Part shown: positions 53,535 through 64,000 of the stretch, piece after piece
Layout of the letters: the number at the start of each line of letters is the position of its first letter
Position numbering within the stretch: position 1 is the first letter of the stretch
NCBI GenBank assembly: GCA_904066235.2
Contig: CAJFCV020000005.1
Location: forward strand, 5,575,501 to 5,639,500
Length of the DNA stretch: 64,000 bases
Direction of reading: 5' to 3'
DNA from: Bursaphelenchus xylophilus
Lineage: Eukaryota; Nematoda; Chromadorea; Rhabditida; Aphelenchoididae
The notes under the pieces: generated by a model
Database searches by the model: none
What the model was told of the DNA's origin: nothing
What the model saw: only the letters and a program-made list of their open reading frames with translations
Made by a program: the position numbers and the translations under genes

Positions 53535-55285
53535 ATGTCGGGGCCGCCGGCGTTATCTAGTTTTTCACTGGGAATGGTCGGAGGGGACGGGTCACAAGTG
53601 AATGTGCCAATCAATTTACTTGCTTCTAATCAATTGACGCAGAATCCCGGGCCTTCATCCTCGCTTCTGAGCCACTTCAATTTGAATCCAATGACAGGTA
53701 TAATGCAATATAATTATTATTGAATTTTATGTTTAGTTGACCAAAATCTCCTCCGGCTTCTCCAATCCCAACCAGTAAATGCACTATCGACCAATTCGCA
53801 GTTTATTCCTCAACCAGGGTAAAAAATTCATTTTCGTAAAATACGTTTAAACAGACTTCCCTTACAATGGAATACGAATCCGGCTTTTATGAATTTAATG
53901 CTCAATCCGTTTAACTCTACTTCCTTGGCTCAGTCGATTATTCCACAATCCATTATCGCTGAACCAACAGTTTGGGAGCAACCCAGGTAAACTTTTTAAT
54001 CTTTTTATTACGTTTTAGTACGTCTTTGTCGGCAGATACGTCGCCCAGCGACGAGATTGTGGTTGTTGATGATCCGAGTACAGACGTTCTATCAAATATT
54101 GAGGAAACGGAAGATCCTCGGAATGAAGGTCACATGCATTCGCCCGGTCTCCCAATCCAGCCTTATTTCCCCTCACATTTTTTGTAAGGTAGTCAAACTA
54201 TTATCTATGTTGAATGTAGACGAGGTACACATATACAAGTCGATCGGGATAATACACGGTTGGTGGAGGAAATGAAGAAGGAAGACTTTTATGGAGTCAA
54301 ATCAATCGCATCTGCCGTTCATGACTTGAATATGCAAACAGGAGTCGTGAAAGTGATGGAATCCATCACAGACCCATTGCAAGTGATGATTACGTTTGAA
54401 ATCGAAGAAACAAAGGACGGAGGAGATGCTGAGGTATCGATTGAAGCTTTATATCATCTTATCCTTTCCAGGTGTCCATCTGTGATCTCAAAGTCCCGAT
54501 CGAATACCCTCTTTTCGAACTGAAAAAGGGATGGTGTTCGTACAACCCATCCAAAACAATAAATTTGTATGGCATAGATGCTAAACAGTTAGAAGTAAGT
54601 GGTTCGAAATAAAGAAGGCGTTTTTTACATACAAGGGCCGAAAATTTCCAAAAAACGACCTCATAATTTTTGAAATTGTGCATAGGTGTTTTACTAGGGC
54701 ATTAATACGAATTTTACGGTTCAAAAAGGTAGTTACGTTTAAGCATAATGTAACACATTCAAAGCCGGTTGCAGACAATTGGTTACAGTAACAGCAAGAG
54801 CAGTGTTTTTCTTGATTTTTGTACTTTGAACATAGTTTAGAGTCATGCATGTCAGGCGGACTGTTTAGACATTCACCTTGACGTCTGTTGAGTTGCATGT
54901 GGTGCCAACGTCCAGGTGTGAAAAAGCCTCCTCTTGCTGTTACTGTAGCCAGGCATCTTCACAACCGGCTTTGAATATATAAGGCGCGTGCGTTCTACAT
55001 CTTTTCGGACTTCCTCGCAGAAAACCCGCATTTCTTGTCTGTGGGCCCGATAGACAAGAAATGCAAAATTCTTGTCTCAAATTGCGTAACAAAAGGGCAA
55101 CATTAAAGATACCGTAACTCCATCAACTGGTTCTGAGATGGTCGTTTTTTGGAAATCTTCTTTTTCATTTTTTACAAATACTTTGTAAAAAACGTACTTT
55201 TAAATTGAATAACCTGTAGACTAACGACAAATGCATCGTCTTAACGTCTTTCGAAGATGGATCGAGTTCGTATCAAACTGCCTGA
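53535..55285 (+). CDS. AXH-domain protein, ataxin-1-like transcriptional co-regulator
   Basis: Seven exons (53535-53697, 53737-53818, 53855-53986, 54019-54183, 54220-54433, 54472-54594, 55220-55285) give 314 residues. The first 180 residues are low-complexity, rich in Asn, Pro, Ser and Leu. The AXH domain (about 182-300) is recognisable by RGTHIQVDRDNTRLVEEMKK, EDFYGVKSIASAVHDLNM, VPIEYPLFELKKGWCSYNP and the closing NDKCIVLTSF. AXH is found in ataxin-1, its paralogue and HBP1, where it mediates dimerisation and binding to Capicua-type repressors. There is no polyglutamine tract. The last exon lies beyond a 625-base intron holding an inverted repeat, and it is what completes the final AXH strand. 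Confidence 0.85.
54758..54975. repeat. Inverted-repeat element in last intron of AXH gene
   Basis: TTCAAAGCCGGTTGCAGACA through ACAGTAACAGCAAGAG (54758-54800) is mirrored on the minus strand at 54931-54975, with arms of about 44 bases and some mismatches in the middle. The centre of about 130 bases shows no coding potential. It looks like a short foldback or MITE relic; no target duplication was recognised. Confidence 0.7.
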
Positions 55286-55425
55286 TTAAAAACCTCTGTC
55301 CATATCACTGTAAACATTCCACGCAACGACATTTAAGATTAATTTATTGGGAATCAAATAAACAGAAAACAATTTTGATCCTGTGCAATCTATGTCAAAA
55401 AAATAAAAAAATAACGCAAAGAACT

Positions 55426-56564
<1,139 letters not shown>

Positions 56565-56811
56565 CTAAAACGAAATATAACTCACTTCCAACTATAAAAT
56601 ATCATTATGAAATTAACACTAAGCTCCAAAAACTCAACCACGTTATAAATTAGACATTTATTAGTCAAAACCAAGTGTCAAAAACAACAATATAACCAAA
56701 AGGCTCCTCTGGAGCTTTAATCCAAGATAGCTGACAATTCTCTCGAAGAAACTCGATACAAATAACTTAGTAACCAAGAATGACACTTGACCTCAGCCTC
56801 CTGTAGGCACT

Positions 56812-58782
56812 TTATTCGACTACTTTCACCACCTTTCCAATTGCAATAGTCTTTCCTTCGTCCCTCAAGGTGAAACGTCCCATTTGTGGGAAATCCTTAA
56901 AGATCTCCAAACAGAAAGGTTCTTGGCTCTCTAACCGGAGAATGCATTTGTCATTCTGTTTGACGAATTTGGCTCTCGTTTTGGCACCGGTTTTCTTATC
57001 GATGGTGCAGATAACTGTCTAAAAGCCTAATAAACCAAGTAAAACTTTAGGTTTACCTTTAGCGTGACTTCCTCAATTGCTGCATGGATATGAAGAACAC
57101 AACCATAGCCAGGAGCAATGATTGATTTGTAGTCTAGAATCATAACTTCCGCATCAAAGACCTTTCCAACTTTGCAGGGTACTTCTGGTGAACATACAAC
57201 AAACCCAGGAAGTACATCAGCTTCTTCAACACCTTTCAACTTCAATTTTATGTTATCTCCAGCATAAAGCTGATCAATCTCGTTATCATCGCACCATGAC
57301 TGAATCACTTGACAAATAACCTAAATCGTTCATACTTCCATACATACTGCACCTACTCTATTAGGCATAAGGAGAACATTTTGACCTTTAACAATGATTC
57401 CGGACTCTAATTTACCAATAATAATTGTTCCCATGTCCTGAAAGAAACGAAAAGGTTTTGTAAATACATAACTCGCTTACAGAAAACTTTTCAGCAACGA
57501 TACATCGCGCAGGGCCGTTGAAATCGCGGGAGATTGCTGGAAGAAAACTGTCAATGTATTCGAGGAAACAGGGACCGCTAAAAACGTTATATCATTTCCA
57601 AATAAAACCCGAAACTTACGTGTACCAATCACCTAAGCCAGCTGGAGGCCTTTCCTTTAGGAAATGGCCGTATAATCCTGAACATGGAATGTAGGTAACA
57701 TCGGTTTTTGGGTTGAACCCGACCTTTTTAAGGTATGGGGTAAGTTTATCTTGGATATATTTATAGCGCCCTTCGTCCCATTCTACAGTTGGATCATCCA
57801 TCTTGTTAACCAAAATGATCAAATGCTTGACACCAGCAGTCTTTACCAGCATGGCGTGTTCGTTTGTTTGGCCCCCTCTGTCGAATCCGGTTTCAAATTC
57901 TCCTTTTCGGGCACTGATTACCTAAAACAAATTTATTTACGAATTCTTTTAAAAACATAACGTAATAATAGAAAAGTCATACCAGAACTGCCAGATCTGC
58001 CTGAGTGGCCCCACTGATCATGTTGGGGACAAAAGATTTGTGGCCGGGGGCATCAAGAATCGTAAAATGTTTTCTCTCAGTAGTAAAGTATGCACGTCCA
58101 ACTTCCACAGTCTTTCCCTTTTCCCGTTCTTCATCGTTGGTATCCAAAGCCCACGACAAATACCTAAATGTTGCAGAGTTTTAATTAGCAGAAACAGCAC
58201 GTACCAGCTTTCTCGGCCTTTCTCCTTGGCTTCTCTTTCATATTTTTCTAGCGTTCGTTTATCAACCATTCCTGTCAGATACATAAGTTGACCCCCAATC
58301 GTTGATTTGCCGGCGTCGACATGACCGACGAACACGATGTTAACGTGCTCTTTTCGGTTTTCATCTGAAATTGGTAAAAAATAATCGTATTTTAGACTTA
58401 CCCACAGTGTACTTTTGCTTGAACACGACAGGTTCTACTGGTTGCTCGACTTTCTCCTCTTTAATCTTAAGAAACTTATCACAAAGCAAGACAACCTACT
58501 TTTTCAACCTTTGGTGTTTCCTCTTTCTTAAATTCGGCCGGTGGCGCGACTGGTTTTGATGGTTCAGGAGTTGGAGGACTGGGAGTTTCTTCTGCTGGTC
58601 CATCATCCCACGCTAAAAATAAAAGAAACAAATTAATGACACTTACAAGCTGGAATTTCTTCCATAGGTTCGGGCTCAGGTTGAACGGGTACAGGAGGAG
58701 CGCCTCCGGGCACAAACGGCCTCGCATTAGCATTGGGGACGAACACATTGGCATTGGGATTAAACCGATGTCCCGATGACAT
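56812..58782 (-). CDS. eRF3 (GSPT1), GTPase of translation termination
   Basis: Ten exons, from 58647-58782 (start) to 56812-57018, give 537 residues. eRF3 works with eRF1 to release finished peptides at stop codons. The N-terminal 40 residues hold two overlapping PAM2-like motifs ([10 protein letters not shown] and [12 protein letters not shown]) for binding the MLLE domain of poly(A)-binding protein. A Pro/Glu-rich linker follows. The EF1A-like core has G1 [20 protein letters not shown] as switch I, DAPGHKSF (G3), NKMD (G4) and the domain 2/3 barrels ending [18 protein letters not shown]. All GTPase residues are intact. The prion-like Asn/Gln-rich region of yeast eRF3 is absent. Confidence 0.97.
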
Positions 58783-59353
58783 GTTTAACGTGAGGGTGTA
58801 CGGGACACAAGACCAACCTAAAATGGTTTGATCTCTCAAATTTCACGGTAAGAGATCAAGTATCTTGAAAACACGAATTTTATGCAATAAGCACGGAAAA
58901 AGAAGACAAATGAGTTTAAATTAATGTTCGAGGCTACGCTAAAAAAGTGAGCATATGGATAAAAGTGAAATGCAAATGGTACCAAGCAGTAAATCATCTT
59001 CGAATCAGTTATTTTTCGTTTCGTAAGTGGGAAATTCGTTTGAACAGAATGCCAAGGAATGAAGGTGGGTCTCGAAAAGACCCCAACATAAGTTGGAACC
59101 GACAAAAACCCATAAAACATTTGACCTTATAGTAGGTTGGTAAAGAAAGTTTCATGCAAGGCTCGGTTACGTCAAATGACTCATAAGAAATCATGCTTCA
59201 ATGTTTCCTTGCTATGGGGGAGCACTAGGACGTCAAGTAAAAGAAATTTAAGAATTTTAACCGGTCAAAATTGGTCAGTTAACCGATCAAATTGCATGAC
59301 TCGGATTAGTAAAGGCCATCGGAAAAGTTTTATTTTGAATTTATGTTTTCTAG
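58783..59353. other. Intergenic region between PP1-like phosphatase and eRF3 genes
   Basis: A 571-base AT-rich gap with the eRF3 promoter and the 3' flank of the phosphatase gene. Short frames on both strands lack domains. No repeat or RNA gene is seen. Confidence 0.4.
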
Positions 59354-61464
59354 TTAGGAAGGTAGCGTCCCGGAATTGACAACGTAAATATTCATTTCTG
59401 TTGATTTGAACACCTCGAAGGAACACTGCAATGTCTCGTCCACTCGCATAACAGCAGCGCTGTTGTCGAATTCTCCACAATAATTGGGGGCGGAGAAAAT
59501 CGTGACCAACTTACGGTCCGCAAAGAACTCATATCCGTCCTGAACGACTTGATGGCCTCTGAAAGCACTGATGATATTAAATATAAAGACGGTCAAACGT
59601 TCCCGGCTTTTATTTTTGCTGTAAATGGGTGGGTTGACATTGATTCTGAAAAATCACCACGATTTCTGAGTCACTGGATCAGCCATGGACAAAGGGAAAA
59701 ACCGATTTTGAGTTTTTAATTTTAAAATGACATCCAGTAAACTTATTGCTGAAATATTTTTGCCCAATTCCTTCATTAACCTACTGTAATTTACAATTTA
59801 ATGATTTTACAGTAATCGACTATTACAAGAAAGCTACTGATTAGAAATGGCTGAAATTGATAATACTCATGTTTTAGGCTACGCCCGGAAATCAACTTTC
59901 CGAAACTAAATTTGCACCATAATCTACGAAAAACAAAATTCTGTTGTCATCTTGAAAAAACGCCTTCAAAATTGCAAATTACTTCTTATAAAGGTTTTCA
60001 TACTCCCCATACATGCTATGCGATTCAGCCCAATTGATTTTTTATGGTTCTGGGCAGTATTACGGATTTTGCTTCCACGGGGATCGAGCTCGCGACCATT
60101 AGAATACTAAATTTGACCAAAACCCACTATACCACGAAAAACGGATCATGACTTTTTACACTTTTTTAATGCATAATTTTACGTTGATTAACATATGTAA
60201 AAATTAGCTGCGACATTCAGAAATAACTTTTTAGGGCCGAATTTGTGCGGCCGAACCCACATTACGGTATGTTACAGTAACCCGACTGCCGAAATTCTGT
60301 GTTTGTTATGACGGGCATGGCCTAAAACAGATTATTATCAATTTCAACCGTTTCTAATCAGTAGCTTTCTTGTAATGGTCGATTACTGTAAAATCATTAA
60401 ATTGTAAATTACAGTAGGTTAATGAAGGAATTGGGCAAAAATATTTCAGCAAGAAGTTTATTGGATGCCCGGTTTTTTCCAGTCAGGGCCCCTCAGAAAT
60501 CGTGTTTTAAAATCCAATGCAGATTTTTTTTGCACTAAAATTCGACCCTACGGCAAAAGTACAAGTAGAGAGCCTCTGTGATCTTCTTTATATAGCAACC
60601 TGCCTTGCCACCAGATCGACGTTCAGCGTTGTACATACTCGCTTGAGCGCATCGCTTCCGAATAGATACGAGACCCCCCTAAAGTTAGGCGAAAAGCCGG
60701 AGGTCAGGGAACAGGGATCCGACCAAAGTATGTCTAGTGCCAGACCTATACTACATGGTTCTAAAGGTCTAACCAGTTGTTTTATAGCAGAGAATGACGT
60801 CATCCATGGAGAGATTCCACCATGCATGCACAGTATCTTCGACCCAACCAGAGCGCAATAAGGCATGCGATTAAAGGGATCCTGAATAAGTGTCTTAAGG
60901 AATCCGTTGTAACCTACTTGGAATGTGTTCCACAATTTTACAGAGTATCGCCGGGAACATTCGTCGTAGAAACCGTAGACTTGATTAATAGCCGAACACT
61001 CATGATTTCCACGTAATAGGAAGAAGTTGTTAGGATATTTGATTTTATAGGCAAAGAGTAGAGTAATCGTCTCCATGTTGAACTTCCCTCTGTCGACATA
61101 GTCGCCCTGGATTCCATTAATTGTAAGATTAGGTGTTGTTTTACGCCTACCAAAAACAAATAATTTGCATGTGGCGGGTATCCCAAACGATTGAAGATTC
61201 TCAGGAGATCCACGAATTGACCATGTATATCACCGCAGACCTGTTAGTAAGGCTTAGATTAGATATTACATCATCCACTATCTGATTTACAATTAGTGGC
61301 GGTTCTAGCTCAAGTAGAGTCGATTGTGACATGAACACGGCACCGACATTCTGGCATAATGAAGTAAGTGTAGCTTCCCGTATTTCGGAAGTGAACTTCG
61401 TCGACCCTTTACTCAGAATGGCAGACAAAGTCTTATCTATGACATCATCTAAACTTACAACCAT
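59354..61464 (-). CDS. PP1-like serine/threonine phosphatase catalytic subunit, divergent
   Basis: Four exons (61291-61464, 61151-61240, 60604-61106, 59354-59558) give 323 residues. The metal and substrate motifs are intact: [61 protein letters not shown] and [32 protein letters not shown]. The start is the Met of [11 protein letters not shown]; no longer frame with an ATG exists. It differs from the near-invariant animal PP1 at many sites (SDPCSL for SDPDKD; ARGHQVV), so it belongs with the rapidly evolving, often sperm-specific nematode PP1-like group. The last intron (59559-60603) needs a GC donor (GCAGGT) to keep frame and is filled by a palindromic element with a tRNA-like core. Confidence 0.92.
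59658..60503. repeat. Palindromic element with tRNA-like core inside phosphatase intron
   Basis: The inner arms of about 156 bases (59731-59887 and 60312-60467) are inverted copies with few mismatches; they share GCTGAAATATTTTTGCCCAA and GATTTTACAGTAATCGAC. Weaker similarity extends the arms outward to CACGATTTCTGAG at both ends. The centre of about 420 bases includes a tRNA-like segment. No transposase frame is present. The arms share no obvious sequence with the R1 family, so this is a separate family. Confidence 0.85.
60071..60145 (-). repeat. tRNA-like segment at centre of the 60-kb palindrome
   Basis: On the minus strand an A box-like GTGGTATAGTGGG is followed at tRNA spacing by a B box-like GAGCTCGATCCCC, flanked by CCGTTTTTCG and CGTGGAAGCA. 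It resembles the Asp/Glu tRNA group in the A box region (GGTATAGTGG). The insertion TTTTGGTCAAA in the D arm region and poor stems argue against a working tRNA. Confidence 0.55.
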
Positions 61465-61612
61465 CTCTGGGAACAGCCGATCCACTTACTTTTCAGTCAA
61501 GATAAATTTTTATTCAAAATTTTGAAAAGTAAATGTAAGTGTGTTTTGTAAATGTAATTTAGATATTTGATAAGATACATAAATGTACGGACAACGGAAA
61601 TTCTATATTGTT

Positions 61613-64000
61613 TTAGTATTTACTATATCGATTGAGACCACTGCTGTAGGGCAGCCGATTTCTGGAGGAAAAACTGCTACCAGTTGTATTGTGAGATGTG
61701 TAATCGGGTTGTAGAGAAGGCTTAGGCAATGTAGATGGGATCTCGCCCCTTTTCTTGTGGGCTTCTTCATTCGTCGATGGTTTTGTATAGTCGCCGTACC
61801 TCCTTCTGCTACCATTGATGTCATTTTCTTGTTTGATACTATCATTTGCACTTCCCATCCGTCCCCCAATCATCTTGTCAGTTTCTTGGGGATCGTGACC
61901 GTTCTCTATAGATTCCTTATTGTCGCCTTTCTCTCCCGACACCACATGGTTCTCCATCCTAGATCGATCTGACCCCATTTGAATTACTTTTGACGTCATC
62001 TCTGTTCTTTATATTTTCTTTCTCCTTAACACCACTATCATCTTCTGTGGCCTTTTTCTTTCTTCGCCTTACGATTCTTTTTACAATTCGCTTTTTCCTC
62101 TTGGGCTTTTCTGTTCCAACGTTGAGTTCGGATTCAGAGGTTGCTGACAATGCACTGGAGTCGGACACAGCGGAGGTTGAGTCATTAGACAGCCTGGGTG
62201 ATAAAAGGCTTTTGGATGGGTTTGATTGAGGACTGACGGCCGGGGTTTCTGCTGAAGGGGACAATAATTTTGAACGGGGGTTTGGGGGTTCAGGTTTGGA
62301 GATGGAAATAGACAAATGCTTTTCATCGGATGGGGTTGATTTGACATTATTCTGAAGCGTTGTTTTCGTTTCAGGTATCTTTTGAGATTCTGTTGCTTTT
62401 TGAGGTGGAACTGTCTTCTTGAGTGTGGTCGGAAGTTCGGGTGTTGGTGCGAGTTTGGTTTTGTTCACTGATTCGTTCAGATCTTTGGCTGCATCGGTGG
62501 CCTTTCCAAATATTCTTCGCGTTGTCAGAGGCGATACGTTGGCTACTGGTTCAGGTAACACGGCTTTTTTAAGAGGAGATTTGGCTTGAACGGATGAGAT
62601 TGACGGCTTGTTTGGTTCCGTTTCTTTCTTGGATATGGCTTCCTTACTTGTTGTAACGCCCGTCATCTTCTTGGATGATGAGGCCAAATCTTTCTCATCA
62701 CTTGGCTTCGTGAAGAATGGTGAAACAATTTTAGAAGGCAGTTTCTTTTCAGTTGTCAGCGTTTTCGGTTTGATGTCCATATCCATCGACATTATGGACA
62801 TCGATGTCGGACTCAGAGGGGTGTCATAAGATGGCTTCTTAAATTTGCTGCTTAATTTACCCGGCTGCTCTTTTGATGACGTAACAGGTGCTTCGTTTTC
62901 TAAGCTTTGGGTGTGCAATGTTAAGTCATCAAGCGAGTCTTGCCTGTGTCTCTTCTCCGTTTCTCCCGATTCCCATTTGGATACCAGAGGATTCTTCTTG
63001 GGCTGAGGCTTTTCAGGTTCAGCTTTGTCTCTGGGCTTTGGAGGCCAGTCCTTTGTCTCCATTTTGTGAGTTGGGTTTGGTTTACTTACAATCGGATTGG
63101 GATCCAGCGAGGGTAATTTCTTCAAGACCGGCTTCTTTTCCAATGCCGCAGCCAGAGAGTTCTTGTCGTTATGCTTGACTTCTGTCGCATCTTTCTTATC
63201 CAACTGATTGAGTCGGTTGAGAACATTCTTCCCTTTGGATTCAGAAGTGTCGGGAACAGGATCCCCAAGAATCATGGGAGCAATTCCTTTACTTTGGGGG
63301 GATGGACTGTCTATCTGATCGTACTTCTTGAGTGTCGACTTTTCGGCAACTATTTTGGAAATGGACGTCCGAACTTCTTGTTCCTCCGGTTTCTTGGGCT
63401 CTTCTTTCTTTCTATTATATTGCAACATCTCTTTAGGGAACACCTTTAAAGGTTGCTTGGCCTTCTCAACCTCAGCTTTCTGAACAAATTTATAACCACC
63501 GAGATCTGATTCTTACCTTCCTGGCCTTCTCTTCTTCTTCCAATTTTTTTTGTTCCTCCAATGCTTTTTGTTCATCGGCCGCTCGTTTTCTCATTATACG
63601 CCCTTAACGTAGACGGTATAAGTGGAGTCTGACTTACTGATTTCTTGATTTCTCATCGTTATTTGCTGAATTTTATTCCGAAGTTCTGGTAAACGGATGT
63701 TCATGCTGACCTTAGTGAGACTGTAGTTCTCTTTAATGGCCTTAATGATGTCTCGCTCGGCCGTGGTCGAGAAATTCATTCCTTGGTTAACAGCCTTAAC
63801 TTCCTCAACAGCCTGGTTTTTATTCACTGCGGCGAATAATTTGGCAAAGAATTCTCCGCTCAGATAATTTGTCTCCAGATTCAATTTCCTCAGACTTTCA
63901 TTATCTTCGACACTCTCAATTAGATTCTGCAACAAACGGTAATCACTATATGAGACCTCACCATGACGTCATGGTCGTATAATCCCATGTTAGCCAGACT
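61613..64000 (-). CDS. Tropomodulin-family protein with long basic C-terminal extension (5' end beyond window)
   Basis: Visible exons: 63962 to beyond 64000, 63638-63926, 63517-63602, about 61959-63479, and probably a last exon ending at 61613. The first two encode the end of the leucine-rich-repeat domain (SLRKLNLETNYLSGEFFAKL, then FSTTAERDIIKAIKENYSLT), which caps actin pointed ends. A charged helix (RIMRKRAADEQKALEEQKKL) follows, and then a tail of about 500-630 residues rich in Lys, Pro, Ser and Glu, with a strongly basic run (KRKKRIVKRIVRRRKKK). Ordinary tropomodulin stops soon after the repeats; leiomodin has an extension but a shorter one. The frame ends at 61959 unless a 31-base intron (donor GTGTTA at about 62022) shifts into a second open frame of about 125 codons ending at 61613. 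Confidence 0.8.

Overview
The window is nuclear DNA of a nematode. Every gene is split by spliceosomal introns, most of them only 31-60 bases long. Several products are typical of nematodes: a supplementary nuclear receptor with a CNGCK P-box, a C-type lectin with CUB domains, a PP1-like phosphatase, an F-box protein and a cathepsin F-type protease. There are no bacterial-style operons, no rRNA, no complete tRNA gene and no CRISPR array. I cannot name the species. I joined exons by hand and required an intact reading frame; nearly all models close exactly.

Layout, left to right. 3' end of a Cdc25-like phosphatase (+, 1-1351). Neprilysin-like M13 peptidase (+, 2365-5897), convergent with class III alcohol dehydrogenase (-, 5957-7462). 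A run of minus-strand genes follows: a LOTUS-Tudor protein, an ABHD12-type hydrolase, CAND1 and an F-box protein (7761-18976). DNA ligase I and palmitoyl-protein thioesterase (+, 19217-22652), a cathepsin F-like protease (+, 23603-26533), a PiT phosphate transporter (+, 26929-30079) and proteasome ATPase RPT2 (+, 31575-33019). The spliceosome core protein PRP8 fills 33534-41389 (-). Then a PAQR receptor (+), Rap2 GTPase (-), glutaredoxin-3 (+), lectin-CUB protein (-), nuclear receptor (-), type I DnaJ (+), AXH-domain protein (+), KRR1 (-), eRF3 (-), PP1-like phosphatase (-), and a tropomodulin with a long tail whose 5' end lies beyond the right edge (-).

Most of these are unrelated housekeeping genes: splicing (PRP8), translation termination (eRF3), ribosome assembly (KRR1), protein turnover (RPT2, CAND1, F-box, cathepsin), DNA replication (DNA ligase) and signalling (Rap2, PP1, PAQR, nuclear receptor). 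Several neighbours share a strand with 185-300 bases between them (CAND1>ABHD12, LOTUS-Tudor>ADH, ligase>PPT, DnaJ>AXH, eRF3>KRR1), which would fit nematode operons or simply a compact genome.

The most unusual content lies in the large introns and intergenic gaps. They carry several families of inverted-repeat (foldback or MITE-like) elements. Two insertions are sharply defined by target-site duplications, and one is nested inside the other in the phosphate transporter intron. One family, plus an unrelated palindrome near 60 kb, carries tRNA-like segments with A and B box sequences near its centre. No transposase gene is visible, so all look non-autonomous. Other points of note are GTTGG and GC splice donors, 33-nt introns that keep the reading frame if retained, a Tyr for His change in the Cdc25 active-site motif, an altered Rap2 switch I, and overlapping 3' ends of convergent genes.
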